Part shown: positions 36,290-46,300 of the stretch, piece by piece
How positions within the stretch are numbered: position 1 is the stretch's first letter
How the letters are laid out: every line of letters starts with the position of its first letter
From: Promethearchaeota archaeon
Lineage (GTDB): Archaea; Asgardarchaeota; Lokiarchaeia; Helarchaeales; RDOG01
Assembly: GCA_011365055.1 (NCBI GenBank)
Contig: RDOG01000006.1
Span: 209,895-273,894 of the forward strand
Direction of reading: 5' to 3'
Length of the DNA: 64,000 bases
Program-made: the position numbers and the translations under genes
Notes under the pieces: model-generated
What the model saw: the letters and a program-made list of their open reading frames with translations, nothing else
Told to the model about the DNA's origin: nothing
Databases searched by the model: none

Positions 36290-37237
36290 AACTTTAGAGA
36301 ATTGTGCTAAAAGACTAGATAACTGAATTAATTCATTTGCACCTTCAATAAGTCTAAAATTTATTTCTCCAACAATATTTATTAATTTTATTTTATCATT
36401 TTCACTTATATCAAGCATAAATATTTCCTGATGAATTTGTCTTATAATATCTACTCCAGATAACCCATAGTCAAATAATAATTTCTCTAATTCTGATTTG
36501 GAATCCAAAAACTTTTTTCTTAATGCTAAATGTAGCATGTCTCGTATTTCTTCTGGTCTAGCTTTTCCAGTTACTTGATAAATTAGATTTTCAGTAATAT
36601 TTTTATTCAAACTCGCCGCAGCTTGCAGTGTATTCACTGCTTTTCTTAAATCACCACTAGATACATAGAGAATAGCTTTTATTCCACTTTCGTCAATAAT
36701 TTTTTCTTCTTTTTTGCAAATCGATTTTATTCTATTAATAATATCATTATCTTTTAAAGGTTTAAATCTAAATACCGCACATCTTGATTGTATTGGCTCT
36801 ATTATTTTTGAGCTGTAGTTACATATTAAAATAAATCTAGTACTTCTAGTAAATTTTTCCATAGTTCGTCGAAGAGCTTGTTGAGCGGCTGATGTCATAT
36901 TATCTGATTCATCAAGAATTAATATTTTAAAAGGAATACCCGTAATTGTCCCTTTACTTGCAAAATTTTTAATAGAATTACGAATTACATCAATTCCTCT
37001 TTCATCAGAAGCATTCAGTTCTTGGAAGGCATCTCTGGAATAAAAATTTCCAAAAAGATCTCTCACTAACGCATGAGCACATGTAGTTTTTCCAACACCT
37101 GCTGGACCAGAAAAAATTAGATGTGGTAGAGATTTATTTTCAACAAATTTTTGCAATCTTTCAACAATTTCTTTCTGATTCACAACTTGACTTAAAGATT
37201 TAGGTCTATATTTTTCTACCCAGACGTTATTTATCAT
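36272..37237 (-). CDS. rfcS: Replication factor C small subunit
   Basis: This protein has 321 residues from ATG 37237, five to six bases after GGTGA. The N-terminal VWVEKYRPKSLSQVV is the RFC box. Walker A is GPAGVGKTT, Walker B is ILDESDNMT, and the SRC motif IQSRCAVFRF is present. It loads the sliding clamp PCNA. No intein is present. The large subunit is not in the window. It is followed, in the reverse direction, by the SPOUT methyltransferase gene upstream on the same strand. Confidence 0.95.
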   Translation of the reverse strand: MINNVWVEKYRPKSLSQVVNQKEIVERLQKFVENKSLPHLIFSGPAGVGKTTCAHALVRDLFGNFYSRDAFQELNASDERGIDVIRNSIKNFASKGTITGIPFKILILDESDNMTSAAQQALRRTMEKFTRSTRFILICNYSSKIIEPIQSRCAVFRFKPLKDNDIINRIKSICKKEEKIIDESGIKAILYVSSGDLRKAVNTLQAAASLNKNITENLIYQVTGKARPEEIRDMLHLALRKKFLDSKSELEKLLFDYGLSGVDIIRQIHQEIFMLDISENDKIKLINIVGEINFRLIEGANELIQLSSLLAQFSKVSKVIP

Positions 37238-37271
37238 CCATTTCACCAATTTAATCAAAAAACTTTTCTTT

Positions 37272-38114
37272 CTATGTATTTATTAAGAAGCTTAAAGAGG
37301 TTAAAGCAATTGATATTGCTTCTTCTGTTCTAATCGTTCTGACACCTTGTTCCGGCAAAAAATTAATGATATAAGGTATATTTTCATCAATATTAATACT
37401 ATATTTCTTAAAAAGTTTAAAAATATCTAGTTTTGCTGATCCAAATATTAAGGAAATACTTTTATGTTCTTTAATTTCGTTTTTAATCCTACTAATAATT
37501 TCAAAAATTTTTTTTCCTTTTTTTGACGTTCCCAAAATTAATCCTATATCTTTATTTCTTAATAAATTTGTTAAAGTTACAATTTTTATATCATATCCAA
37601 TATACTCATGTATATCATTTTTTTCAATCAAAGAATAATAAAATTTGTTTATTTTTTTTTCAATTTTGACGTAAATTCTACTTAAATCTTTAAATTCATT
37701 GACTTTTTCAGTTAATTTAATAGGTTTTTCTATTCCGATATCAATAAATATATAATTATCTTTTTTTTCTATTAAATATCCTTCTCTTATTTCCCCATTT
37801 TTTAAATTATCTTCCGTTTTTGAAAGATGGTGAAGATATGTAGCTAATGGTGGAAGCGTTCCTACGTATTTCAAGTCCTTATCAATAGAAAATCTTTTTT
37901 TCCTTAGATATTGAGGGGTCACTAGATATTCTAATATTTTTTTAATAATTGTAAGACCAAAGTCATAATTTGTTTTTGTTTTTAATAAAAAAATTGTTTT
38001 TACCTTAAAAATAGCAATTATTCTAGCAATTTGACCAATTTTTATAGTTTTTTCAAATAAATTATTACAATTTTCCAAAATTGTTGAAGGGATGACAATG
38101 TTGATTTCTTTCAT
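37272..38114 (-). CDS. SPOUT-class RNA methyltransferase (DUF171-like)
   Basis: This protein has 280 residues. The start EINIVIPSTI and the C-terminal LPEQGVRTIRTEEAISIALT are typical of the archaeal/eukaryotic SPOUT1 (C9orf114-like) group, with an inserted OB-like segment at residues 100-170. The knotted fold binds SAM near residues 215-265. The target RNA is not known in archaea. It lies 34 bases upstream of rfcS and 18 bases downstream of the longin-TPR gene, all on one strand, so a shared transcript is likely. Confidence 0.78.
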   Translation of the reverse strand: MKEINIVIPSTILENCNNLFEKTIKIGQIARIIAIFKVKTIFLLKTKTNYDFGLTIIKKILEYLVTPQYLRKKRFSIDKDLKYVGTLPPLATYLHHLSKTEDNLKNGEIREGYLIEKKDNYIFIDIGIEKPIKLTEKVNEFKDLSRIYVKIEKKINKFYYSLIEKNDIHEYIGYDIKIVTLTNLLRNKDIGLILGTSKKGKKIFEIISRIKNEIKEHKSISLIFGSAKLDIFKLFKKYSINIDENIPYIINFLPEQGVRTIRTEEAISIALTSLSFLINT

Positions 38115-38132
38115 CTTATTTATCTAACTTAT

Positions 38133-39692
38133 TCAAAATTTTATTTCTTTTAATTTCAATAATTCTTTTGCTTTACTTGAACATTTTTTTGCATTTTCAT
38201 CATCTTTCTTAATTGAAAATAATCCTGCTACAATATTATAATAAAGACCTGCTTGTGAAAAGTTACCTTTTTCTTCAAAATCATATGCTAATGACAAATT
38301 TTTAATTATTTTATCATCCTTTAATGAACCTAATTGTATTATTTTTTCAAATTTATAATTCTCAAGCTGGAATTTTAAATTTAATTCATAAATTTTTTCT
38401 TTAAACTTTTTTATTGTTTCAAAATCTTCAAAAAATTCTAATTTCTTTATTAATTCCTCATAAAAAGTTATAGCTTTTTCAAATAAATTTAACTCTTCTG
38501 CCAATTTTGCATTATTTAATAATTGGTTTAATTCATCGTCAAAAAATTTATTTCCTTTTTTTTCTTCTCTAAGCGATTCTGTATTATTAACTTCTTCCAA
38601 AAAATGATTAGTTTCTTTTTCTAACATTTTTTCTTCTGGAAATTTACCACCGATCATATGAACTGCATAATTTATCTCATTTTGTTGTCTATTTAATATT
38701 TTTTTTGCATAATTAGAACATTTTTCTGCGTTTTTATGATCTTTTTTTAAAGTAAATAATCCTGATGCTGAATTATAATAAGTTGATGCTTCCCCATATT
38801 TATGTTTTAGTTCTGCTTCGTACGCTTTTTTCAGAGTAATACTTATTTTTTCATCATCAATTAGCTCAAATGGAATAATTGGTTCTATTTCCAATATAAC
38901 AGGATGTTCTTCTTCATCTATGGAATTAATTAAATAAGCTTCATCTCCAAAATCGGGTTCATTAATTTTATTTCTTAATTTTGATACATGTTGCTTACAC
39001 ATCTTGGATTTTTCATCATCTCCAATATCTTCAAATAAACCTGCTGCAACCCCCCAATATATTATAGCATCTTGATAATTCTTATTTTGAAGAGCATATT
39101 CAGCATTTTCTATCGTTTCAATAATACTCTGCTTATAAATTTCAATATCATTATCCGAAATGTTTTCATTTCTTTCAATTTTTATTGCATCAATTAAAGG
39201 GGAGAACCTCGTTTGTGCTCGTTCTTCTTTCAATCTTTCAATCTTCTTTTCAAGATATTTATTTTGGGAGATTCTTTCATTTAAAAAATCAGAAGATTTG
39301 GCGATAAAATCATCAATTGTTTTAATAAAAGGAGTAAATAATTCACTATTTTGTAGTTCATTGTCTAAAAAGGCGTCATATCCCTCAATTTTAAAATAAT
39401 TTAGGATGTTTTCTAAAATAGGCGCAATATCAGATTCTATTAAATTATAGTTTGCAGCTAAAGCTAAAATAATTTCGTTAGAAGTCTTATAAAAAAGTTT
39501 AATTGTTCCCATCGTTATTGATTTAACGGATTCTCCACTCAGCTCCTCAGAAAAATTAAATATTGCAGTGATAAATCCACTAAAAAGGTCATTATCAATA
39601 TTAGTCTTAAAAGAATAGTTCTTTTGTAACATACATAAGGAGTTTTTTTTATTGATTAGCCAAATGTTATAAATTGGATTATCCGTGTTCAA
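38133..39692 (-). CDS. Longin-like domain plus TPR-repeat protein
   Basis: This protein has 519 residues with TTG start 39692. The first 125 residues (YNIWLINKKNSLCMLQKNYS, then helix SGFITAIFNFSEEL) match the longin-like domain seen at 11605 and 49057. The rest is a set of SNAP/TPR-like helical repeats, three of them sharing the sequence theme AGLF(S/T)(I/L)KKDxxNAxKCS. It may be a soluble adaptor for membrane-associated GTPases. The alpha-SNAP resemblance of the repeats is suggestive but not proof. Confidence 0.6.
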   Translation of the reverse strand: MNTDNPIYNIWLINKKNSLCMLQKNYSFKTNIDNDLFSGFITAIFNFSEELSGESVKSITMGTIKLFYKTSNEIILALAANYNLIESDIAPILENILNYFKIEGYDAFLDNELQNSELFTPFIKTIDDFIAKSSDFLNERISQNKYLEKKIERLKEERAQTRFSPLIDAIKIERNENISDNDIEIYKQSIIETIENAEYALQNKNYQDAIIYWGVAAGLFEDIGDDEKSKMCKQHVSKLRNKINEPDFGDEAYLINSIDEEEHPVILEIEPIIPFELIDDEKISITLKKAYEAELKHKYGEASTYYNSASGLFTLKKDHKNAEKCSNYAKKILNRQQNEINYAVHMIGGKFPEEKMLEKETNHFLEEVNNTESLREEKKGNKFFDDELNQLLNNAKLAEELNLFEKAITFYEELIKKLEFFEDFETIKKFKEKIYELNLKFQLENYKFEKIIQLGSLKDDKIIKNLSLAYDFEEKGNFSQAGLYYNIVAGLFSIKKDDENAKKCSSKAKELLKLKEIKF

Positions 39693-39862
39693 AATAATGA
39701 CCTTTAAATAAAAAATAATATTCTTTGTATTTTTTTTTTTCTATTTTTAGTTTTTCTTTGATTGATTATGGTTTTTAAATGATAATAAGAAATTAAAAAA
39801 AAAAAAAATAGGTGTTTAAATATAATTTAATCAATTTGATAATTTGAAACAAGTAATTTGGA

Positions 39863-40300
39863 TTGATTTTTTTGAATGTCGATTTAAATAAAATTGAATT
39901 ACAAGATATTTTTACTTCACTTTATGATAAGATTGAAGACTTAACTCTTAATTTTGAATATTTTAATAAAATAGTTTCATTTTTTATTGAGGATAGAACA
40001 AAAAAATTTTCTAATCGAATGAAAGATAAATTCGTGCAAAATGAAAATCAATCTAAAGATATTTTCCAATTCGAAATTTATACCAGTATTAAAGAAAAAT
40101 TAGAGAAGAAATATTATAAAGATGAATTTTTTGAAAAAAATCTAGTAAAATTATATAAAGAACTAAAAAAACTTTTAGATTTTTTAAAAAATTTTGAAAA
40201 TTCATTTATAAATTTAATAATTAATAATTTTTCCTCAAACGATATGTTACATCTTAAGGTTAATTTATTAATGAGAGAATTTAATGATAGATTTCTTTAA
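39863..40300 (+). CDS. Uncharacterised helical protein
   Basis: This frame codes about 145 residues with TTG start uncertain (39863 or 39872). It is all-helical by appearance, with alternating hydrophobic and Lys/Glu residues and no recognised motif. It is divergent from the longin-TPR gene and convergent with the radical SAM gene. Confidence 0.45.
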   Translation: MIFLNVDLNKIELQDIFTSLYDKIEDLTLNFEYFNKIVSFFIEDRTKKFSNRMKDKFVQNENQSKDIFQFEIYTSIKEKLEKKYYKDEFFEKNLVKLYKELKKLLDFLKNFENSFINLIINNFSSNDMLHLKVNLLMREFNDRFL

Positions 40301-40344
40301 TTTTTGAATTTTATTACATAATCAATACTTAATTATTAAACTTT

Positions 40345-41886
40345 TTAAAGAAAATCTTTATAACAATTGATTATTCCCTCAGCAGGATTTATTTGACTAT
40401 AAATTGGATCATTATTTATGAATTTGACGAACTCATTATAATGAATCATTTCATTTGCTTTTTTTATTAATATTTTTCTCCATTTCCTCTGCGTCTCAAC
40501 CATTAATAACCAATAATTCCAAATTTGTTCGCTAGTTAAAGTTATTTGATCTGTTTTGGTATCTTTCAATGAATATGGAGGGGGAAATATTGCACGATCA
40601 TAATATTCCCATTTGTAATGATGAATAATCAAACCAAATTTTTCCTTTTCATGAAAGGGAGCGGTTCCAGGTAATGGGGTATACATAAATAAAATTGAAG
40701 AGTCGATTATTTTTTCTTGATTTAATTTATTAAGCATTAAAATATTTCGAGCCATTGTATGTGAATTTTCACCTGGATGCCCCACGATCCAAGTAGGAAT
40801 TGATTTTATTTGGTAATTTTTAATCTTCTTTAAAGCTTCTAATTGAATATTCCAATTCGGTTTATTCATTATTTTTAAGATATTGGGTGAAGCATTTTCA
40901 AGTCCAACAGTGATGTATGCTGATTTATAATCCCTAATAAATTTTTTAATAAGATCTAATCTTTCATTCTCAATCAGATTTGAACGAATTAATATCATTC
41001 CCAAATTATCTTTGGGTATTATTTCTTTTTGAAATTTAATAATTAATTCCTCGAAGATCTTTTTATTTATAGGTAAATTTGAATCCCCAAAATCATAATA
41101 GATATTAAATTTATTGTCTAAATATACAATATCTTCAATTATTTTATCAATTGATTTAAAGCGTAATTTTCTCTCCCAAAACTGGTGATTAGAACAAAAT
41201 GTACATTTATATGGGCAACCTCTTGAAATATTTATTGAAAAATATATTAATTTTTTTAATTCATTTTTAGGATAGCTCTTTAAGTCTATATTGGGTAATT
41301 CATTTAATTCCTTTGAAGTCATTAATTTCCGATTTTGATTTTTCTTTATTTTTCCATTTTTTCTGTAGGTTAATCCATTAATGTCCTCGAAATTATTATT
41401 TTTAAATAGTCTATTAAAAAGTTCTAAAATAGTTTTTTCCCCTTCTCCACGCACAATAAAATCTAAGGATTTTCTGAAATCTTTAAATGTTTCTATATCC
41501 AGAAATGTTACATGGGGGCCTCCGACAATGGAAATAATATCTCGATTTTTACTTTTAAAAAGTCTCAAGCATTTTTTTAAACCAGGAATAGAAGCTGTAT
41601 AAGAGTAAGCTAAAACAGTTTTTGGATTGTATTCTTTTATCAAAAACTCAATAGTCTCTTCTAATGTTGCTTTGGATTTAAAATGATTGAAATCAAAAAA
41701 TTTTATTGAATATCCATGGCTTTCTAAAATGTTTATAATAGATAATGGCCCTGATTGAACATATACCATACTTTCATTGTTCAAAATTTTGATTTTATCA
41801 AAAAATGAATAAGTTAAATCTAAAGGTCTTGGAATCGGTTTTATTGGAGGAATAAAAAATAAACCATCTATCTGATTTCTTGTCAT
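40345..41886 (-). CDS. B12-binding-domain radical SAM protein
   Basis: This protein has 513 residues. The N-terminal cobalamin-binding-type domain includes VGGPHVTF near residue 122. The radical SAM cluster motif CPYKCTFC provides C224, C228 and C231. The TIM barrel continues with GLENASP and PTWIVGHPGE. Such enzymes perform methylations or other radical reactions on lipids, cofactors or peptides. Substrate unknown. The gene stands alone on its strand. Confidence 0.85.
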   Translation of the reverse strand: MTRNQIDGLFFIPPIKPIPRPLDLTYSFFDKIKILNNESMVYVQSGPLSIINILESHGYSIKFFDFNHFKSKATLEETIEFLIKEYNPKTVLAYSYTASIPGLKKCLRLFKSKNRDIISIVGGPHVTFLDIETFKDFRKSLDFIVRGEGEKTILELFNRLFKNNNFEDINGLTYRKNGKIKKNQNRKLMTSKELNELPNIDLKSYPKNELKKLIYFSINISRGCPYKCTFCSNHQFWERKLRFKSIDKIIEDIVYLDNKFNIYYDFGDSNLPINKKIFEELIIKFQKEIIPKDNLGMILIRSNLIENERLDLIKKFIRDYKSAYITVGLENASPNILKIMNKPNWNIQLEALKKIKNYQIKSIPTWIVGHPGENSHTMARNILMLNKLNQEKIIDSSILFMYTPLPGTAPFHEKEKFGLIIHHYKWEYYDRAIFPPPYSLKDTKTDQITLTSEQIWNYWLLMVETQRKWRKILIKKANEMIHYNEFVKFINNDPIYSQINPAEGIINCYKDFL

Positions 41887-42065
41887 CTTAAGTACCTTTT
41901 TTTCTTATAAAGTAAAAATTTGTATTTAAAAATGATATTTAAACCCAAATGATTCTGGTCTACAATAAAAATGAAAATTTAAAATGTTTAATTTATAGTT
42001 AACAAAAACAGATTGAAATTAAAAAAAAATTCAAGGATTAATTAAATTAAAAAGAGTGTAAAATA

Positions 42066-42707
42066 TTGAATAAATTAAAATTTTCTTGTAAAAAATGTGG
42101 TAATTGCTGTAAAAATAGATATTTGTGTTTCTATTTTTTTGAAAAAGGAATAGTTGATAAATATAAAGGAAAAATTGATTCAGATTTTGAATTAGAATCA
42201 TTTAGATTTTATTTCGATTTAACTAATAAAAAAATAATTGATATTATTTATAGGATAAATACAAAACCGTGTCCATTTTTTGATTCATCATGCATGATTC
42301 AATCTCAGAAATTCATAAGCTGTCAAAAATATCCAATCAATACTTTTATAGATTTAGGATTCTTATCTCTTTTGGGATTTAATAAATTATATTTTGATAT
42401 AGATAAAGAATGTTCATTTATAAAAAAAACCAATAATTTTATAAAAAATTTGAAAAATCAGAAATTGGAAAAATTATTTCCCACAGAATATGATGCAAAT
42501 CTTAAAGATTATGAAATTTGGAAGAATATTGATAAAAAGATTAAATATTATAAGATTAATTTCAATTTTAATATATTAATTGATTTTAAATTAAAAAAAA
42601 GGAAAATTTCTGACTATAGAACTTATTTAAAAAATTGGGATCATTTAAATTTTGATGAATATGAAGTTTGGTTAGGTTCAAGGACCAAAAGATATAAAAA
42701 GCTCTGA
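42066..42707 (+). CDS. YkgJ-like cysteine-cluster protein (UPF0153)
   Basis: This protein has 213 residues with TTG start 42066. The N-terminal CKKCGNCCKN and later CPFFDSSC and CQKYP match the Zn/Fe-chelating YkgJ/UPF0153 family. Members are thought to bind an iron-sulfur cluster or zinc; function is unknown. Its 3' end overlaps the minus-strand micro membrane protein gene by 30 bases. Confidence 0.75.
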   Translation: MNKLKFSCKKCGNCCKNRYLCFYFFEKGIVDKYKGKIDSDFELESFRFYFDLTNKKIIDIIYRINTKPCPFFDSSCMIQSQKFISCQKYPINTFIDLGFLSLLGFNKLYFDIDKECSFIKKTNNFIKNLKNQKLEKLFPTEYDANLKDYEIWKNIDKKIKYYKINFNFNILIDFKLKKRKISDYRTYLKNWDHLNFDEYEVWLGSRTKRYKKL

Positions 42708-42848
42708 AAATTTTTCTCCAATCCATGAAAAAATTCCAAAAACCAGACCTATAACAATTAAAACTGCCACTATTGCTAGACCAATTAGTAATGCTTCCTC
42801 GGTTATTGGTGAAAAATGATAAATTAAATTATTTGAATTAAATTTCAT
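42678..42848 (-). CDS. Single-span micro membrane protein
   Basis: This short frame codes 56 residues: a polar start, then SPITEEALLIGLAIVAVLIV as the beginning of one membrane helix, and an amphipathic tail with WIGEKFSELF. It shares the pattern T-x-E-x-ALLI at the start of the membrane span with the 46-residue protein at 22554-22694. Function unknown. Being found twice in 64 kb suggests a small conserved family. Confidence 0.5.
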   Translation of the reverse strand: MKFNSNNLIYHFSPITEEALLIGLAIVAVLIVIGLVFGIFSWIGEKFSELFISFGP

Positions 42849-42924
42849 CTAGTTTTCTTTGGATATTATATATTTAAACTCCAATTTTTTGAAGAATTAA
42901 ATATTGTAATTAAATAGATGAGCA

Positions 42925-43278
42925 TTAAATTTCTTTTAATATCTCCGAAATAGCATTAATAATTGAGGAAATTTTTTTAATACCAACTTCAGACAAATTT
43001 ATTATTGCTATTACAATTTTATTAGTCATTTCAGCAATTTTCATCACAAAAGTCTTTGTAATTAGTTCATTTTTAATTCCGAATACTAATGGATTTGTCG
43101 CCCCACCAGTCTTCGAAATTAAAGGAGAAAGTGGCACCCCAATCCCAATATTGACTATTTTATTTTCTGAATCAGTAATAAAAATTAAAATCCCGTTAAT
43201 AAAATTTGTATAAAAAATACGAATTGTACTTTTTTCCTCTATAATTATTTTTTCAATCCAACGCAATTTATAACACAT
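42925..43278 (-). CDS. Small protein resembling proteasome assembly chaperone 3
   Basis: This protein has 117 residues. The pattern resembles eukaryotic PAC3: a strand (IFYTNFINGILIFITDSENK), a loop with NPLVFGIKNELI, the helix TKTFVMKIAEM, the strand KIVIAIINLS and a final helix. PAC-type chaperones assist 20S proteasome assembly, and Cdc48 is also encoded in this window. The match is weak and a roadblock-like or profilin-like fold is an alternative. Confidence 0.4.
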   Translation of the reverse strand: MCYKLRWIEKIIIEEKSTIRIFYTNFINGILIFITDSENKIVNIGIGVPLSPLISKTGGATNPLVFGIKNELITKTFVMKIAEMTNKIVIAIINLSEVGIKKISSIINAISEILKEI

Positions 43279-43360
43279 CCCATAAAATGAAAAAAACCTT
43301 TAATTTTCATATATTTTGTGGAGTTTATAAGATTTCTTATTAAAATAAAAATGATAATTT

Positions 43361-46300
43361 ATGGGTAACCAAAAAGGATTTATTTCAAACTATGACGAAA
43401 AATTTAACAAAGATCAATTCGAACAAAATAAATTAATAGAAGGTAATAAAGAAAAATTTAAACTATTTATCAAGATTTTAATAATTCTATTCTTAATTAA
43501 ATATATATCTAAATACATATTAATGAATTACAATCTTGATGCTTTTATTGATTCTTCTTTAGTAAGTTTAATTATCAATATAATTAATCAATTAATTTTT
43601 ATTGTTGAAATCTTTTTTTTAGGTTTTTTAAATTACTTTTTACAAAGATATTTCAAATATAAAAAAAATATAAGTAAAATAAAAAAAATTTGCATATCAA
43701 TAATGGGTAATCTTCTGTTCATTGGAATCTTTTTCTTGATTGATTTTTTTATTTTTTCAAATTATGTAATAAACCCCAAAATTTTCAATAGTATCTCAAC
43801 AAATTTGTTTTTATTTCTTAATCAAATCCATTATTTGATATATTTAATTAATTATAATTTGATATTATTTTTAAGCAGTTTTATTTTTCTATATTTTTTC
43901 TTAAAAAATATTAAAATTCGCTTATTTTTTGGATTATTAATCAATTTTACGTTATTTTACTTAATTTTAAATAATTTTTCTATTTTTGAAATATTTGAAC
44001 TTCATTTATACTTAATATCATATTTTTTATTAATATTAAATTTAATATTGTTCATTTTCAATATCAAATATTCCAAGAAAAGCTTTAATGTGAATGAATT
44101 TAGAGTAGATGATTTTTACATTATTCTCAAAGGTGAAAATAATAAAAAAAGAATTATGTCTTTTTTAGAAATTGAAGAAATTCCCAAGAATTTTAGTGTC
44201 AGAGAAATTAGAGAAACTCCAAGATTAATTGATAAATTAAATATTCGGCGCATAAAACAATATACTTTTTATCATTTACTAGCTTTAGCCGAAGAATTAG
44301 ATCAAATAGCTTTTGAAATATTAATCACTGATAATTCAATTAAGTTAAGGTTTGTTTTATCAATAATTACTAAGGAAAATGAAAAAATTTTAAAAGAAAA
44401 AATGATTGATAAAATAGAATTTTTTAAATCCGTCTATATTTCAAGTTTTCCAGGTATTAAATTCAAAGTTATGAGAAATAATGAATTAAAAGATGCTTGG
44501 AAAGAAGTAATTTATTATAATAGTAATAATAATTTGAAATGGGTCGATAAAAATATTATTGAAATTTCAAAAGAATCAAAAGAATATAAAAAATATTTAT
44601 CTATTTTAAAAATCTCTTCTTCCATTTGTCTTAAAGCAGAAGATCCATTGACACAAATTGATCAGCTAATAAACAATTTATTAAGCAATAAAATAAAATC
44701 TCGCACAATAACTGTTTTAAAACCATATATAAAACACGATTTTGATGAAAATTTTAATAAATTCGGCCCTTATATACTTCAAGATCAAAACAAAACTGCT
44801 TTATTTGATAATGAATTACAAGAGAAAGTCAAAAAATTATCCCAATATTTACGTCATAAAGAATCATTACAATTATGGACCACTTCTATATATCAAATAA
44901 TCGAATCAAAAAATGTTAATGATTTAAGGATAAAAATTAAAAAGGCAAAAGCTTTTTTAATATCCATTTTTTCAGACTCATTTAAAAAAATAGAGATAGA
45001 TTTCATAAAGAGAAGGAATTTAAAATCAACTTTGGTAAATGTTTTAATGCGGGATCCTATTAACGAGCTAATATTAAGCTCTGATCAGGCAATTGGAGTT
45101 TTTCATTTACCAGAAAAAATAACGCCTTCAATAATCACAAATTTTAAAATTCCAAATTTTGATCTTCCTCCAAAAACTGACCAAAAACAAAATCAAATCC
45201 CTATAGGTGAGGTTTTATATCAAGATTTGCCATTATTTCCTGCGTTCATTGATATTGAAGAATTGAGGCTTAATACTTTTATAACTGGTTTAATTGGGAT
45301 GGGAAAAACTGAATTTTCTAAAAATATTTTAATTAATTTATCTAAAAATTTTCCTAAAATAAACTGGATGGTTCTTGAATGGAAGGGTGATTATTCTAAT
45401 TTAATTTACCAAATAGATGAACCAATTTTAGTTTTACCAATTGGAAATGATCATTTGAATTTTAAAATTAACTTATTCGAACCAAAAAAATCAAATCCTG
45501 AGAATCACGCTAATAAAATATTTTCTATTTTTAAAGAATCATTGAAAAGTAGTATGAAAAGTGAAATGAGTTCATATGAATTAAGTCCTCAAATGGAAAA
45601 AATTACTAAAGAAGTATTAATAGAATGTATTAAAAATAAGCAAAAAAGAAGCTTCACTTGTTTTTTTCAAGAATTAAAAAATTATGAAAAAGCATTTTCA
45701 AGTAATAATAAATCTATAAGTATGACAATTGCTGCAATTGAAAACAGATTCAATAAATTTGTGAACGGTTCTCTCCGAAATATTTTAAATGTACAAAAAT
45801 CAAACGTTAATTTCCACGATTTAATGAATTATAAGGTAGTTTTCGATTTTTCTCATGTAATTCTAAAGGAGGGTTCTAAGGAAGAAGCGATTCTATTAAT
45901 GAATATCATTTTAAAATATGTAATGGATGAAGCGTTAAATCGAGGCCCTATTAATGAATTAAAACATATTGTTGTAATTGAAGATGCACAATATTTAGTC
46001 CCATCTATCCTTCGAGAACTTCCAGAAACAACTCTTGGTGAAGATATTCCATTATTATTAAGAGGAGTAGGAGAATCTATGATTTCGATTGCAACTCGTC
46101 CTGAAATCTCTCAAGATATTATAGCAAATTCTGCATTAAAAATTAGTTTCCGATTAACAACTGGTCAAGATACATCAAAAGTGAGTGGTTATCAAAATCT
46201 TAACGAGTTACACGAAAAATATTTAAAAATTTTACCTAAAAGAGAATGTATTGTGACAACTTTAAACTTTCCTTTCCCTTTTCGCATTAAAACTTTAAAT

